Made by a program: the position numbers and the translations under genes | Shown: piece by piece, positions 27,446-36,724 of the stretch | Layout: every line of letters starts with the position of its first letter | Numbering within the stretch: the stretch's first letter is position 1 | DNA from: an uncultured Anaerolineales bacterium | GTDB taxonomy: Bacteria; Chloroflexota; Anaerolineae; Anaerolineales; Villigracilaceae | Length of the DNA stretch: 36,729 bases | Direction of reading: 5' to 3' | NCBI GenBank assembly: GCA_937928015.1 | Contig: CALFXA010000205.1 | Location: forward strand, 1-36,729 | The notes under the pieces: model-generated | What the model saw: only the letters and a program-made list of their open reading frames with translations | What the model was told of the DNA's origin: nothing | Databases searched by the model: none

Positions 27446-30400
27446 CATACACACTATCCTTGTCCCTGGTTCGGGGGCCATTGTTATCGGTCAAGCGGCG
27501 GAGTTTGATTATTCGGGCACGCAGGCGGTCAAAGCGTTGAAAGCGGAAGGGTATCGCGTGGTGCTGGTGAACTCAAATCCAGCTACGATCATGACTGACC
27601 CTGAAATTGCGGATGCGACCTACATCGAACCGCTCACACCTGAATCACTGGAAGCGATCATCGCGCAAGAGAAACCTGACGCGATGCTTCCCACCGTCGG
27701 CGGGCAGACGGGACTCAACCTTGCGTTGGCGCTCAGTGAAAATGGCGTGCTTGAGAAATACGGCGTGCAACTCATCGGTGCAAAGTTGACTGCCATCAAA
27801 GCAGCGGAGGATCGTTTGCTGTTTCGTGAGACGATGCAGAAGAATGGCATCCCTGTTCCAAGCGGAGGGGCGGCATATTCGCTGGAAGAGGCGGAAGAGC
27901 TTGTAAAACAAACAGGTTATCCCGTTTTAGTGCGGGCGTCGTTTGCGATGGGTGGGACGGGTGCATCGTGGGTTTATGATCACGCACAACTGAAAGAAGC
28001 AGTTCGCAGCGCTATATCTGAGTCACCGATCCATCAGGCGTGGTTGGAAGAGTCTGTTATCGGTTGGAAGGAATATGAACTCGAAGTGATGCGCGACAAA
28101 GCAAATAACTTCGTGGTGGTGTGTTCCATCGAAAATCTCGACCCGATGGGCGTGCATACGGGCGATAGCATTACGGTCGCGCCTGCGCAGACGCTGACTG
28201 ATCGTGAGTATCAAATTTTGCGTGACCTTGCACATCGCGTGCTCAGTGCAGTCGGTGTGGAGACAGGCGGATCGAATGTGCAATTCGGTGTTGACCCGAA
28301 AACGGGACGTGTCGTTGTCATCGAGATGAATCCGCGGGTGAGCAGGTCATCGGCGCTGGCATCGAAGGCGACGGGGTTTCCGATTGCGAAGCTTGCGGCG
28401 TTGGTCGCGGTTGGTTATACACTCGATGAGATCACCAACGACATCACCAAACAGACCAAAGCCGCGTTCGAGCCGTCGCTGGATTATGTGGTGACGAAGA
28501 TTCCGCGCTGGGCATTTGAGAAATTCCCTGGCGTGGACCCGACCCTCGGACCGCAGATGAAGTCGGTGGGTGAAGTGATGGCGTTGGGGCGGACGTTCCC
28601 TGAGTCGCTGTTGAAGGCGGTGCAGTCGCTTGAAATCGGCGTGGACTTTTTGGATGGAAGCGGACCGAACCGAGAGCCAGTTGCATTCGACCTTGAGAAA
28701 CTTTCTATACCAACCGCAGATAGACTATTTAGAGTGTATCGGGCGATTCAGGAGGGGATTGAGTTGGAAGAAATATCCAAAGTGACAAGGTATGATCTTT
28801 GGTTCTTGGCACAGATGAAGGAAATAGAGAATGCAGAACGCAGAATGCGGAATGCAGAATGCGGAATGCGGGAAGCAGAACTGAAGAGCATGTTGCGTGA
28901 GGCAAAACAACTTGGTTTCGCAGACGCACATATCGGGCGGCTCTTAAATTCATCATTCTTCACTCATCATTCTTCATTTAGAGAACTGCGAAAATCATTA
29001 GGAATAATACCGACGTTTCAACGCGTGGACACTTGCGCGGCAGAGTTTGAGGCGCAGACGCCGTATTTGTATTCCGCATATGAGATGGATGATGAGTCAC
29101 GACCGACGGATAGGCAAAAGATATTGATCCTTGGCGGTGGACCGAATCGGATCGGGCAGGGGATCGAGTTTGATTATTGCTGTTGTCAGGCGGCGTTTGC
29201 GTTGTCGAAGATGGGATTCGAGACCATCATGTACAACTGCAACCCTGAGACGGTGTCCACGGATTACGATACGGCTGATCGTTTGTACTTCGAGCCGTTG
29301 ACGTTGGAACATGTGTTGAACGTCATTGACCGAGAACAACCGATTGGAGTCATCGTGCAGTTCGGTGGGCAGACTCCGCTCAATTTGGCGGCGGGACTCG
29401 AAGCGGCGGGCGTCAAAATTTTGGGCACGTCTCCACATGCGATCCAACTTTCGGAAGACCGTGAAGAGTTTGCGAAACTGCTCAAGGAGTTGGACATCCC
29501 TCAGCCTGAGAATGGAATCGCCCGTTCGTTGGAAGAAGCCAGAGTCGTCGCGGAACGAATCGGATATCCCGTGTTGGTGAGACCGTCGTTCGTGTTGGGG
29601 GGCAGGGCAATGGCTTTAGTGGATTCAGAAGCCAATTTGGCAGGATTCATTCAAAGCGCGATCGAAGCGGCTCCTGGTCAACCGATATTAATTGACAAGT
29701 TTATGGAAGACGCGTTCGAGATCGATGTCGATGCGTTGGCAGATGGAGAACGAGTCGTTGTCGGGGCGGTGATGCAACATATCGAAGAAGCAGGCGTCCA
29801 TTCGGGAGATGCGGCGTGCGTCCTGCCTCCGTATAAAGTCAGCGCGTATCATCAGGGCATCATGCAGGAATACACCGAGCAGTTGGGGCTGGCGTTGGGC
29901 GTGCGCGGATTGATGAACGTGCAGTTCGCTTTGAAGGATGAGGTGGTGTGCGTGCTGGAGGTGAACCCGCGCGCCTCGCGGACCGTGCCGTATGCGAGCA
30001 AGGCGACGAATTTGAATCTGGCTTATAAAGCCGCGCAGGTGATGGCGGGGAAAACGCTGCTGGAATTGGGCGTGACCGAGGAGCCGCGCGTGGACGGGTT
30101 CTTCATCAAGGAGGCGGTGCTGCCGTTCAAGAAACTGCCTGGCTCGAGCGCGCTGCTCGGACCTGAAATGCGCTCGACGGGTGAAGTGATGGGACACGCT
30201 TCTCATTTCGGTCATGCGTTTGCGAAGTCACAGACCGCAGCAGGTGTTAGCTTGCCACAAAGCGGTGCTGCCTTGGTGACGGTGAACGATATGGATAAGA
30301 GCGCGGGCTTGAAGTTTGCGCGCGATATGCACCGCATGGGTTTCAAACTGTATGCGACGCCTGGCACGGCGGATATGTGTATGCGGGCGGGCTTGCCTGT

Positions 30401-30665
30401 GGAAGTGGTCGAGAAGGCGCAGGACGGTTCGACTCAAATCGTTGACCTGATTCGCGGTGGACAGATTCAACTCGTCCTGAACACGCCGCTGGGTCCGCAT
30501 GCGCACACGGACGGAGTCGAGATCCGCAAGGCGGCGATCGCGATGAATGTGCCGCTGCTCACGACTCTTTCCGCGGCGATGGCGGCGGTCTCTGCGATTC
30601 AGGCGTTGCGTAGGAAAGAATTGAAATACAGAAGTTTACAAAGCCACTTCGGAGATGCAGGATAA
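27432..30665 (+). CDS. carB: Carbamoyl phosphate synthase large subunit
   Basis: CarB makes carbamoyl phosphate from bicarbonate, ammonia and two ATP. The 1077-aa protein has both ATP-grasp halves: [19 protein letters not shown] and [14 protein letters not shown] in the first, [19 protein letters not shown] and [14 protein letters not shown] in the second. The C-terminal allosteric domain contains [15 protein letters not shown]. In the oligomerisation domain two short stretches, about residues 466-484 and 505-516, are encoded by GAATG-type repeats and look like added residues. The ATG at 27432 lies inside the preceding AT-rich gene and lacks a good ribosome binding site, so translation may depend on coupling to that gene. 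Confidence 0.95.
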   Translation: MKRTDIHTILVPGSGAIVIGQAAEFDYSGTQAVKALKAEGYRVVLVNSNPATIMTDPEIADATYIEPLTPESLEAIIAQEKPDAMLPTVGGQTGLNLALALSENGVLEKYGVQLIGAKLTAIKAAEDRLLFRETMQKNGIPVPSGGAAYSLEEAEELVKQTGYPVLVRASFAMGGTGASWVYDHAQLKEAVRSAISESPIHQAWLEESVIGWKEYELEVMRDKANNFVVVCSIENLDPMGVHTGDSITVAPAQTLTDREYQILRDLAHRVLSAVGVETGGSNVQFGVDPKTGRVVVIEMNPRVSRSSALASKATGFPIAKLAALVAVGYTLDEITNDITKQTKAAFEPSLDYVVTKIPRWAFEKFPGVDPTLGPQMKSVGEVMALGRTFPESLLKAVQSLEIGVDFLDGSGPNREPVAFDLEKLSIPTADRLFRVYRAIQEGIELEEISKVTRYDLWFLAQMKEIENAERRMRNAECGMREAELKSMLREAKQLGFADAHIGRLLNSSFFTHHSSFRELRKSLGIIPTFQRVDTCAAEFEAQTPYLYSAYEMDDESRPTDRQKILILGGGPNRIGQGIEFDYCCCQAAFALSKMGFETIMYNCNPETVSTDYDTADRLYFEPLTLEHVLNVIDREQPIGVIVQFGGQTPLNLAAGLEAAGVKILGTSPHAIQLSEDREEFAKLLKELDIPQPENGIARSLEEARVVAERIGYPVLVRPSFVLGGRAMALVDSEANLAGFIQSAIEAAPGQPILIDKFMEDAFEIDVDALADGERVVVGAVMQHIEEAGVHSGDAACVLPPYKVSAYHQGIMQEYTEQLGLALGVRGLMNVQFALKDEVVCVLEVNPRASRTVPYASKATNLNLAYKAAQVMAGKTLLELGVTEEPRVDGFFIKEAVLPFKKLPGSSALLGPEMRSTGEVMGHASHFGHAFAKSQTAAGVSLPQSGAALVTVNDMDKSAGLKFARDMHRMGFKLYATPGTADMCMRAGLPVEVVEKAQDGSTQIVDLIRGGQIQLVLNTPLGPHAHTDGVEIRKAAIAMNVPLLTTLSAAMAAVSAIQALRRKELKYRSLQSHFGDAG
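28829..28980. repeat. Two GAATG-type tandem repeats inside carB
   Basis: The first block (28829-28879) is built of units such as GAATGCAGA and GAATGCGGA. The second (28945-28980) reads CATCATTCTTCACTCATC on this strand, i.e. GAATGATGA-like units on the other. The opposing blocks flank 65 nt of normal carB sequence, and everything stays in frame. Confidence 0.75.
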
Positions 30666-30701
30666 AAATCCTTATCCATTTTTCATTAATGAGGAGTACC
30701 A

Positions 30702-31868
30702 ATGAACATTGTTGAGATCGAAAATCGACACACCTCGGGTGTGTATGCCAAACAGGCCCTGACCATCGTCCGCGGACAGGGAGCATCGCTGTTCGATGTG
30801 GACGGCGTTGAATACCTTGACTGCTCGTCGGGACATGGGGTGGCCAATCTCGGTCACGCCCACCCGAAAATTGCGGAGGCGCTTTACAAGCAGGCCAACA
30901 CGTTGATCACGTTGTTCGAGTCTTTTCCGAACGACCAGCGCGCGATGCTGATGGAAAAGATCACCTTGCTGCTGCCTGGCCTGGACCGCGTCTTCTTCTG
31001 CAACTCGGGCACCGAGGCTGTGGAGGCGTCGTTCAAGTTCGCGCGCATTTCGACGGGACGCAAGAATATCATCGCGGCCATGCGCGCCTTCCATGGGCGG
31101 ACCTTTGGCTCGCTTTCGGCGACGTTCAATAAGAAGTATCGCGAAGGCTTCGAGCCGTTGCTGCCTGGCGTTTCGCATGTGGCCTACAACAACATCGAGG
31201 CATTGGACAAGGCCGTCAACGAAGAGACGGCGGCCGTGATCCTCGAAGTGGTGCAGGGCGAGGGCGGCGTGTATCCCGCCTCGCTGGAATACATCCAGGC
31301 GGCGCGGCGGATCTGCGACGAGCGCGGCGCGCTGCTTATCATCGACGAAATCCAGACGGGCTTTGGCCGCACGGGACGGTTGTTTGCAATCCAACACTTT
31401 GACGTGACCCCCGACCTGCTGACCTGCGCCAAGTCCCTGGCGGGCGGCGTGCCGATGGGCGCCGTGCTGATCGGCCATAACGTCAAAAACCTGACCCCAG
31501 GCGTTCACGGCTCGACCTTTGGCGGGAATCCGCTTTCGTGCGCGGCGGCCAACGCGGCGTTGGATGTCATCCTTGGCGAGGACCTGCCGCGACAGGCCGA
31601 GGTCAAGGGCGCGTATTTGATGGACCGCCTGAAACGTATCCAGTCGCTGAACATCCGCGAGGTGCGCGGCATGGGACTGATGATCGGCATCGAGATGAAG
31701 CAGAAGGTTGCGCCCTACCTCAAGGCATTGCAGGAACGTCACATCATCGCATTGAATGCGGGCATGACCGTCATCCGCCTGCTGCCGCCGCTGGTCATTA
31801 CTTATGAGCAGATCGACCACCTGGTCGATGCGCTGACGGAAGTGCTGACGCAGAATCTGGATGATTAG
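30702..31868 (+). CDS. lysJ: LysJ: [LysW]-aminoadipate/glutamate semialdehyde transaminase
   Basis: LysJ converts the carrier-bound semialdehyde to LysW-lysine or LysW-ornithine using glutamate and PLP. The 388-aa class III aminotransferase shows [33 protein letters not shown] and [19 protein letters not shown]. The PLP-contacting aspartate is in [15 protein letters not shown], and the PLP lysine is at about residue 245 in [26 protein letters not shown] is also present. GAGGAG lies 7 nt before the ATG. ArgD of the acetylated pathway belongs to the same family, so the carrier-linked assignment rests on lysW, lysY, lysZ and lysK nearby. The stop codon lies in a repeat. Confidence 0.9.
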   Translation: MNIVEIENRHTSGVYAKQALTIVRGQGASLFDVDGVEYLDCSSGHGVANLGHAHPKIAEALYKQANTLITLFESFPNDQRAMLMEKITLLLPGLDRVFFCNSGTEAVEASFKFARISTGRKNIIAAMRAFHGRTFGSLSATFNKKYREGFEPLLPGVSHVAYNNIEALDKAVNEETAAVILEVVQGEGGVYPASLEYIQAARRICDERGALLIIDEIQTGFGRTGRLFAIQHFDVTPDLLTCAKSLAGGVPMGAVLIGHNVKNLTPGVHGSTFGGNPLSCAAANAALDVILGEDLPRQAEVKGAYLMDRLKRIQSLNIREVRGMGLMIGIEMKQKVAPYLKALQERHIIALNAGMTVIRLLPPLVITYEQIDHLVDALTEVLTQNLDD

Positions 31869-31912
31869 ACGATGGACGGTAAACCGTGTTTTGCGGTCTG
31901 CCGTCCACGGTC
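31866..31912. repeat. Dispersed repeat (TAGACGATGGAC family) between lysJ and lysK
   Basis: It begins at the TAG stop of lysJ with TAGACGATGGACGGTAAACC and ends CCGTCCACGG. It is related to 22610-22664 and 34966-35021. Confidence 0.7.
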
Positions 31913-31921
31913 AGGAAATTT

Positions 31922-32974
31922 ATGAGTGAAACTTTGATCGGTCTCGTCTCGCAATACAGTCCCTCGGGCCAGGAACTCGGCGCGGTGGAATGGCTGGTGG
32001 CACGCATGAAGTCCCTTGGCTATGACGATGCGTTCGTGGATAACGCGGGCAACGCTGTCGGCGTAATGGGACAGGGACCGAAGCAGGTGGTCTTGCTGGG
32101 TCACATCGACACGGTGCCTGGAGAGATTCCCGTTCAAATCGTAGGGGCGGATGGCCATCCGCCCCTACTGTACGGCCGCGGGTCGGTCGACGCCAAAGGT
32201 CCGCTGGCATGTTTTGCGGATGCGGTGGCGCAGGTCGGCGCGAAGGATGGCTGGCAGTTCGTGGTCATCGGCGCGATCGAAGAGGAGCGTGACTCGGATG
32301 GGGCGCGCTTCGTGGCGACTCAATACAAACCAGACTTTGCCATCATTGGCGAGCCCAACCAATGGGACCGTGTGGCACTGGGGTACAAAGGCAGCGCCTG
32401 GGCCAATGTGACCGTCAAACGCGGACAGGTCCATTCGGCCAGCGGCAAACAGACGGCTTGTGAAGCAGCGGTGGAAGTCTGGCAGACGGTGAAGTCCTTT
32501 ACGGATGCTTACAATGCCGACAAACCGCGCGCTTTCGATCAGATCCTGCCGACCCTGCGCGGCATGGAGTCGGGCATGGACGAAAACGAACAATGGGCTA
32601 CGCTGAAGATCGGTGCGCGTCTGCCTGTGGAATGTCCGCCGCAAGATTGGTATGCCAAATTGAATGAACTCGCGGGCGATGCAAAGGTGCAGGCGGGCGG
32701 ATATGCCATCCCGGCCTGGGCCTGCGAGAAGAACACCCCCCTGGTGCGCGCCTTTTTAAGCGGAATCCGCTCACAGGGCGGAGAGCCGCGCTTCGTCTAC
32801 AAAACGGGAACCGCGGATTTGAACATCGTCGCACCTGTGTGGCAGTGTCCCGCCGTTGTGTATGGTCCAGGTGATTCGGCGCTGGATCATACGCCCGACG
32901 AGCACATCGACCTGAACGATTATCGCAAGGCCGTGGATGTGTTGAGCGCGGCATTGTCTAAGCTGACAGCTTAA
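31922..32974 (+). CDS. lysK: LysK: [LysW]-lysine/ornithine hydrolase
   Basis: LysK is a zinc peptidase of the M20 family that releases lysine or ornithine from LysW. The 350-aa protein has VVLLGHIDTVPGEIP (metal histidine and catalytic aspartate), YGRGSVDAKGPLACF (bridging aspartate), GAIEEERDSDGARF (catalytic glutamates) and GEPNQWDRVALGYKGSAW. The C-terminal metal histidine region is DHTPDEHIDL. The ATG at 31922 follows CAGGAAATTT. The stretch GADGHPPL between the first two metal motifs is encoded by a perfect 28-bp palindrome (32141-32168), apparently an inserted repeat. Ornithine release would feed argF, which is not in the window. Confidence 0.9.
   Translation: MSETLIGLVSQYSPSGQELGAVEWLVARMKSLGYDDAFVDNAGNAVGVMGQGPKQVVLLGHIDTVPGEIPVQIVGADGHPPLLYGRGSVDAKGPLACFADAVAQVGAKDGWQFVVIGAIEEERDSDGARFVATQYKPDFAIIGEPNQWDRVALGYKGSAWANVTVKRGQVHSASGKQTACEAAVEVWQTVKSFTDAYNADKPRAFDQILPTLRGMESGMDENEQWATLKIGARLPVECPPQDWYAKLNELAGDAKVQAGGYAIPAWACEKNTPLVRAFLSGIRSQGGEPRFVYKTGTADLNIVAPVWQCPAVVYGPGDSALDHTPDEHIDLNDYRKAVDVLSAALSKLTA
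32141..32168. repeat. Perfect 28-bp palindrome inside lysK
   Basis: GTAGGGGCGGATGG is followed directly by its exact inverse CCATCCGCCCCTAC. It belongs to the same GTAGGGG family as 15724-15751 and is translated in frame. Confidence 0.9.
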
Positions 32975-32988
32975 TTGCTTGTCAGATT

Positions 32989-33014
32989 TGTAAATATTCG
33001 GTTAATCGTTTACA
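32989..33014. promoter_or_regulatory. Inverted repeat upstream of the branched-chain promoter
   Basis: TGTAAA (32989-32994) is inverted as TTTACA (33009-33014) around 14 bp. Its centre is about 64 bp before the predicted transcription start, a position where activators often bind. The arms are short and a chance match is possible. Confidence 0.3.
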
Positions 33015-33031
33015 TTTTTGGAAATTGCCCC

Positions 33032-33059
33032 TTGACGGATTCCCTTTTCTGCCTATAAT
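33032..33059 (+). promoter_or_regulatory. Promoter of the branched-chain amino acid operon
   Basis: TTGACG (33032-33037) and TATAAT (33054-33059) have a 16-bp spacer. The predicted start near 33066 gives a 5' UTR of about 14 nt before the leader ATG. Confidence 0.82.
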
Positions 33060-33079
33060 CGGGCGAAATACCTAGCGCC

Positions 33080-33184
33080 ATGAACACAATTTTCTCCCTC
33101 TCGCTTATCGTCGTCCTTCTTGCGGTCCTTATTATTAAGGATCTGTTTTCGGTTAGGATGGCAACGGTGAGAGTGCAAAAGTAA
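33080..33184 (+). CDS. Ile/Val/Leu leader peptide (34 aa) of a transcription attenuator
   Basis: The ORF lies between the promoter and a terminator in front of ilvD. The peptide begins MNTIFSLSLIVVLLAVLIIK; 16 of 34 residues are Ile (4), Val (6) or Leu (6), and ten of the eleven at positions 9-19 are. This is the pattern of ilv leader peptides in enterobacteria and actinobacteria. The control codons end at 33136, about 14 nt before the antiterminator strand at 33151. No ribosome binding site is seen in the short 5' UTR. A tiny membrane protein could look alike because these residues are hydrophobic, but the flanking structures favour a leader. Confidence 0.78.
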   Translation: MNTIFSLSLIVVLLAVLIIKDLFSVRMATVRVQK

Positions 33185-33219
33185 GCACACACCAGGTAGA
33201 ACGAAGAGCCGCCCTAACC
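33151..33219 (+). promoter_or_regulatory. Antiterminator pairing of the branched-chain attenuator
   Basis: GGTTAGG (33151-33157) is complementary to CCTAACC (33213-33219). After a 2-nt internal loop, GGC (33160-33162) pairs with GCC (33208-33210). This uses part of the terminator's 5' arm and most of its loop. Confidence 0.62.
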
Positions 33220-33235
33220 ACGGGCGGCTCTTTTT
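33204..33235 (+). terminator. Attenuator terminator of the branched-chain operon
   Basis: An 11-bp stem AAGAGCCGCCC (33204-33214) / GGGCGGCTCTT (33222-33232) runs into TTTTT, between the leader ORF and ilvD. Confidence 0.9.
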
Positions 33236-33239
33236 GTTA

Positions 33240-33284
33240 CCCCAACCCCTCACCCCTGGCCCCTCTCCCCGAGGGGGAAGGGAA
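33240..33284. repeat. C-rich dispersed repeat before ilvD
   Basis: The stretch begins CCCCAACCCCTCACCCCTGG and ends CCCCGAGGGGGAAGGG, a type of low-complexity intergenic repeat. It lies between the attenuator and the ilvD ribosome binding site. Confidence 0.5.
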
Positions 33285-33301
33285 CAGACCAAAGGAGCCG
33301 T

Positions 33302-34981
33302 ATGCGTTCAGATACCGTCAAGAAAGGGTATGACAAAGCACCACACCGCGCGTTGCTGCGCGCCACGGGGTTACAGGATGGTGATTTCGAGAAGCCGTTC
33401 GTTGCAATTGTCAATTCTTATGTGGATGTTGTGCCAGGCCATGTTCACTTGCAGGAATTCGGCAAGCTGGTGAAGGACGCGGTGCGCGCGGCGGGGGCCG
33501 TGCCGTTCGAGTTCAATACCATCGGTGTGGACGATGGCATCGCGATGGGTCACATGGGCATGAAGTATTCGCTGCCGTCGCGCGAGTTGATCGCCGATTG
33601 CGTAGAGACCATGATCGAGGCCCACCGCTTCGACGCGATGGTCTGCATCCCCAACTGCGACAAGATCGTGCCTGGGATGTTGCTAGCCGCCATGCGTGTC
33701 AACATCCCGACCATCTTCGTCTCGGGCGGACCGATGGCCGCGGGCCGCACGCCCGAAGGCGAAGCCATTGACCTGATCTCTGTGTTCGAAGGCGTCGGGG
33801 CTTTCTCCGCGGGGAAGATCGACGAGAAACGCTTGTCTGTTCTGGAAAGATTTGCCTGTCCATCCTGCGGCTCGTGCTCGGGCATGTTCACGGCCAACTC
33901 GATGAACTGTCTGATGGAAGCCATCGGCCTGGCGCTGCCGTACAACGGATCGGCGCTGGCGAAGACGGCCGAGCGTGAGGACCTGGCGAAACGCGCCGCG
34001 GCGCAGGTCATGACTTTGATCGAACGCGACCTCAAGCCGCGCGACATCGTGACCGCCGAAGCCATCGACGACGCCTTCGCGCTGGACATGGCAATGGGCG
34101 GTTCGTCGAACACGGTGCTGCACACGCTGGCGCTGGCCAACGAAGCGGGCGTGGACTATCCATTGAGCCGCATCAATGCCGTGGCCGACAAGGTGCCGCA
34201 TATCTGCAAGGTTTCGCCTGCGGGCAAGTGGCACATGGAAGACGTTCACCGCGCGGGCGGAATCCCCGCCATTCTGAACGAGGTCCAGCGCGGGACGGGC
34301 ATGCTGCACATGGACCGTCCGACGGTCAGTGGCACGACGCTGGGGGAATCGATCCAAGGTTGTGAGATCCAGGATGACGAAGTGATTCGTCACTACGAAA
34401 ATGCACATTCGAAACGCGGCGGGTTGTCGATCCTGTTTGGCAATCTCGCCCCCAATGGCGCGGTGGTCAAGGTCGGCGGCGTGAGCGCGGCCATGATGAA
34501 GTTCAGTGGACCCGCGCGGATTTATGAATCGCAGGACGCGGCGCTGGCGGGTATCCTGGCCAACGAGGTCAAGGCAGGGGACGTGGTCGTGGTTCGCTAT
34601 GAGGGGCCGAAGGGCGGACCTGGCATGCAGGAGATGCTCTCGCCGACCTCTGCCATCATGGGACAGGGCCTGGGCGACAAGGTGGCGCTGATCACCGATG
34701 GTCGTTTCAGCGGCGGGACGCGCGGCGCGTGTATCGGCCACGTCTCGCCTGAGGCGGCGGCGGGTGGCCCGATTGGCGCACTCAAAGCTGGGGACATTAT
34801 CGACATCGATTTAATGGAACGCAGGCTTGAGGTCCGCTTGAGCGCGGAGGAGATCGAGAGTCGCATTGCGGCGCTGCCTCCCTTCCAATCCAATGTGAAG
34901 AGCAAGTGGCTGAAGCGTTACTCGCATTTCGTGACCAGCGCAGATACGGGCGCGGTGTTGTCAACTGACGGTGGACGGTAG
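33302..34981 (+). CDS. ilvD: Dihydroxyacid dehydratase
   Basis: IlvD dehydrates dihydroxyacids to the 2-oxo acid precursors of valine and isoleucine, using an iron-sulfur cluster. The 559-aa protein starts [20 protein letters not shown]. Cluster-binding cysteines are seen in [12 protein letters not shown] and [51 protein letters not shown] and [20 protein letters not shown] are family motifs. AAAGGAG lies 5 nt upstream of the ATG. The last residues DGGR and the stop codon are encoded by a dispersed repeat. Confidence 0.97.
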   Translation: MRSDTVKKGYDKAPHRALLRATGLQDGDFEKPFVAIVNSYVDVVPGHVHLQEFGKLVKDAVRAAGAVPFEFNTIGVDDGIAMGHMGMKYSLPSRELIADCVETMIEAHRFDAMVCIPNCDKIVPGMLLAAMRVNIPTIFVSGGPMAAGRTPEGEAIDLISVFEGVGAFSAGKIDEKRLSVLERFACPSCGSCSGMFTANSMNCLMEAIGLALPYNGSALAKTAEREDLAKRAAAQVMTLIERDLKPRDIVTAEAIDDAFALDMAMGGSSNTVLHTLALANEAGVDYPLSRINAVADKVPHICKVSPAGKWHMEDVHRAGGIPAILNEVQRGTGMLHMDRPTVSGTTLGESIQGCEIQDDEVIRHYENAHSKRGGLSILFGNLAPNGAVVKVGGVSAAMMKFSGPARIYESQDAALAGILANEVKAGDVVVVRYEGPKGGPGMQEMLSPTSAIMGQGLGDKVALITDGRFSGGTRGACIGHVSPEAAAGGPIGALKAGDIIDIDLMERRLEVRLSAEEIESRIAALPPFQSNVKSKWLKRYSHFVTSADTGAVLSTDGGR

Positions 34982-35021
34982 ACGGCGGACGGAACGGTCC
35001 ACGGTCAATGGTCTACGGTCC
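34966..35021. repeat. Dispersed repeat (TGACGGTGGACGG family) at the ilvD end
   Basis: TGACGGTGGACGGTAGACGG on the left is partly inverted on the right as GGTCCACGGTCAATGG. It encodes the last four ilvD residues and the TAG stop. It is related to 22610-22664 and 31866-31912. Confidence 0.7.
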
Positions 35022-35038
35022 AATCAAAGGAGCAGAGA

Positions 35039-36724
35039 ATGAAGAAAACTGGTGCAGAAATTTTATGGGAGTGTCTGGTGCGTGAAGGCGTGGAGGTGGT
35101 CTTTGGCTACCCGGGCGGGGCGAATATGCCGATCTACGATGCCATGCTCAATTACCCGATCCACCACGTGTTGGTGCGACACGAGCAGGGCGGGGCGCAC
35201 ATGGCGGACGGATACGCGCGCGCCTCGGGCAAGGTCGGCGTGGCGATGGGCACCTCGGGCCCGGGCGCGACCAACCTGGTGACGGGCATTGCCACGGCCA
35301 TGATGGACTCGTCTCCCACGGTCTTCATCACGGGACAGGTGGCTGCGCATCTGATCGGCGGCGACGCCTTTCAGGAGATCGACGTGACGGGCATTACCCT
35401 GCCCATCACCAAGCACAACTATCTGGTGACTCGCGCCGACGAGATCGCCGAAGTGGTGCGCGAGGCTTTCTACATCGCCCGCAGCGGACGTCCCGGCCCC
35501 GTGTTGATCGACATCTGCAAGAACGCGCAGATCGAGCAGACCGAGTTCGTCTATCCCGAGGAAGTCAAATTGCTGGGTTATCAGCCGCCCGCGCGCGCCC
35601 CGCAAGCGGACCTCGAAAAGGCTGTCCGTTTGATCGAGAAGGCCAAGCGTCCCATCATCCTGTGCGGACACGGCGTGATCGTCTCGGGCGCGGAAGAAGC
35701 GTTGCTACACTTCGCCACCAAGACGCAGACTCCCGTGGCCAGCACCCTGCTGGGGCTGGGCGCCTTCCCTGCGTCACATCCGCTGTCGCTGGGCATGATG
35801 GGCATGCACGGCGAGGCCCACACCAATCTGGCCATCCAGAATTCGGACCTGATCCTGGCCTTTGGCATGCGCTTCGATGACCGCGTGACGGGTAACCTGA
35901 AGACCTACGCGCCCAAGGCCAAGAAGATCCACGTGGAGATCGACCCGTCTGAGGTGCACAAGAACGTGCGCGTCGACCTGCCGCTGGTCGGCGATTTGAA
36001 GAACATCGTCAACGATCTGGTGCCGATGGTCGATGAATATGACCACGACGAATGGCTGACCGAGATCAACGGCTGGAAGTCCGAGTCCGACGAGCGCTCG
36101 ATCATGAACTGGCCCGAGGACGGCAAGCTGTACGTGGCGCATCTCGTCCACGACCTGTGGAAGGCCACGGGCGGCGGCGCGATCATCACCACCGACGTGG
36201 GCCAGCATCAGATGTGGACCGCGCAGTATTACGCGCTCGAAAAGCCCAATCGCTGGATCACCTCGGGCGGTTCGGGCACGATGGGCTTCGGCCTGCCCTC
36301 CGCCATCGGCGCGTGGTTCGCCAACAAGGATCAGGAGATTTGGGCCATCGCGGGCGACGGTGGCTTCCAGATGACCGCCGCCGAGTTGACCACCGCCGTG
36401 CAGGAAGGCGCCAACGTCAAGGTCGCCATCATGAACAACAACTTCCTGGGCATGGTGCGTCAGTGGCAGGAATTTTTCTTCGAGAAGCGCTACTCGGCCG
36501 TGGACATGGTCTCGCCCGATTTCGTCAAACTGGCCGACGCGCACGGAGTCCCCGCCCGCCGCGTGACCACACGCGAGGAAGTGGATGAGGCCATCCAGTG
36601 GGCGCGCCAGACGCCTGGTCCCGTGGTGCTCGAATTCCGCGTGGAGAAGGAAGACGCCGTGTACCCGATGGTCCCTGCAGGCGCGTCGCTCGACCAGATG
36701 ATGCGCCGCCCCGTACGTCAGTAA
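35039..36724 (+). CDS. ilvB: Acetolactate synthase, large (catalytic) subunit
   Basis: This enzyme joins two pyruvates, or pyruvate and 2-oxobutyrate, in the first common step of branched-chain synthesis, using thiamine diphosphate and FAD. The 561-aa protein has FGYPGGANMPIYDAM, the catalytic glutamate in RHEQGGAHMADGYARASG, GTSGPGATNLVTGIA and the FAD-region GMRFDDRVTGNL. The diphosphate-binding GDGGFQMTAAELTTA reaches to MNNNFLGMVRQWQ. An AAAGGAG lies before the ATG at 35039. An AAGGAG at 36724-36729, directly after the stop, suggests another gene follows at once, by analogy the regulatory subunit ilvN. Confidence 0.96.
   Translation: MKKTGAEILWECLVREGVEVVFGYPGGANMPIYDAMLNYPIHHVLVRHEQGGAHMADGYARASGKVGVAMGTSGPGATNLVTGIATAMMDSSPTVFITGQVAAHLIGGDAFQEIDVTGITLPITKHNYLVTRADEIAEVVREAFYIARSGRPGPVLIDICKNAQIEQTEFVYPEEVKLLGYQPPARAPQADLEKAVRLIEKAKRPIILCGHGVIVSGAEEALLHFATKTQTPVASTLLGLGAFPASHPLSLGMMGMHGEAHTNLAIQNSDLILAFGMRFDDRVTGNLKTYAPKAKKIHVEIDPSEVHKNVRVDLPLVGDLKNIVNDLVPMVDEYDHDEWLTEINGWKSESDERSIMNWPEDGKLYVAHLVHDLWKATGGGAIITTDVGQHQMWTAQYYALEKPNRWITSGGSGTMGFGLPSAIGAWFANKDQEIWAIAGDGGFQMTAAELTTAVQEGANVKVAIMNNNFLGMVRQWQEFFFEKRYSAVDMVSPDFVKLADAHGVPARRVTTREEVDEAIQWARQTPGPVVLEFRVEKEDAVYPMVPAGASLDQMMRRPVRQ

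Noticed and set aside
22610..35021. The TAGACGGTGGAC repeats as a CRISPR array or transposon ends
   Set aside because: Copies are single, kilobases apart and partly inverted within themselves, with no spacers, cas genes or transposase.
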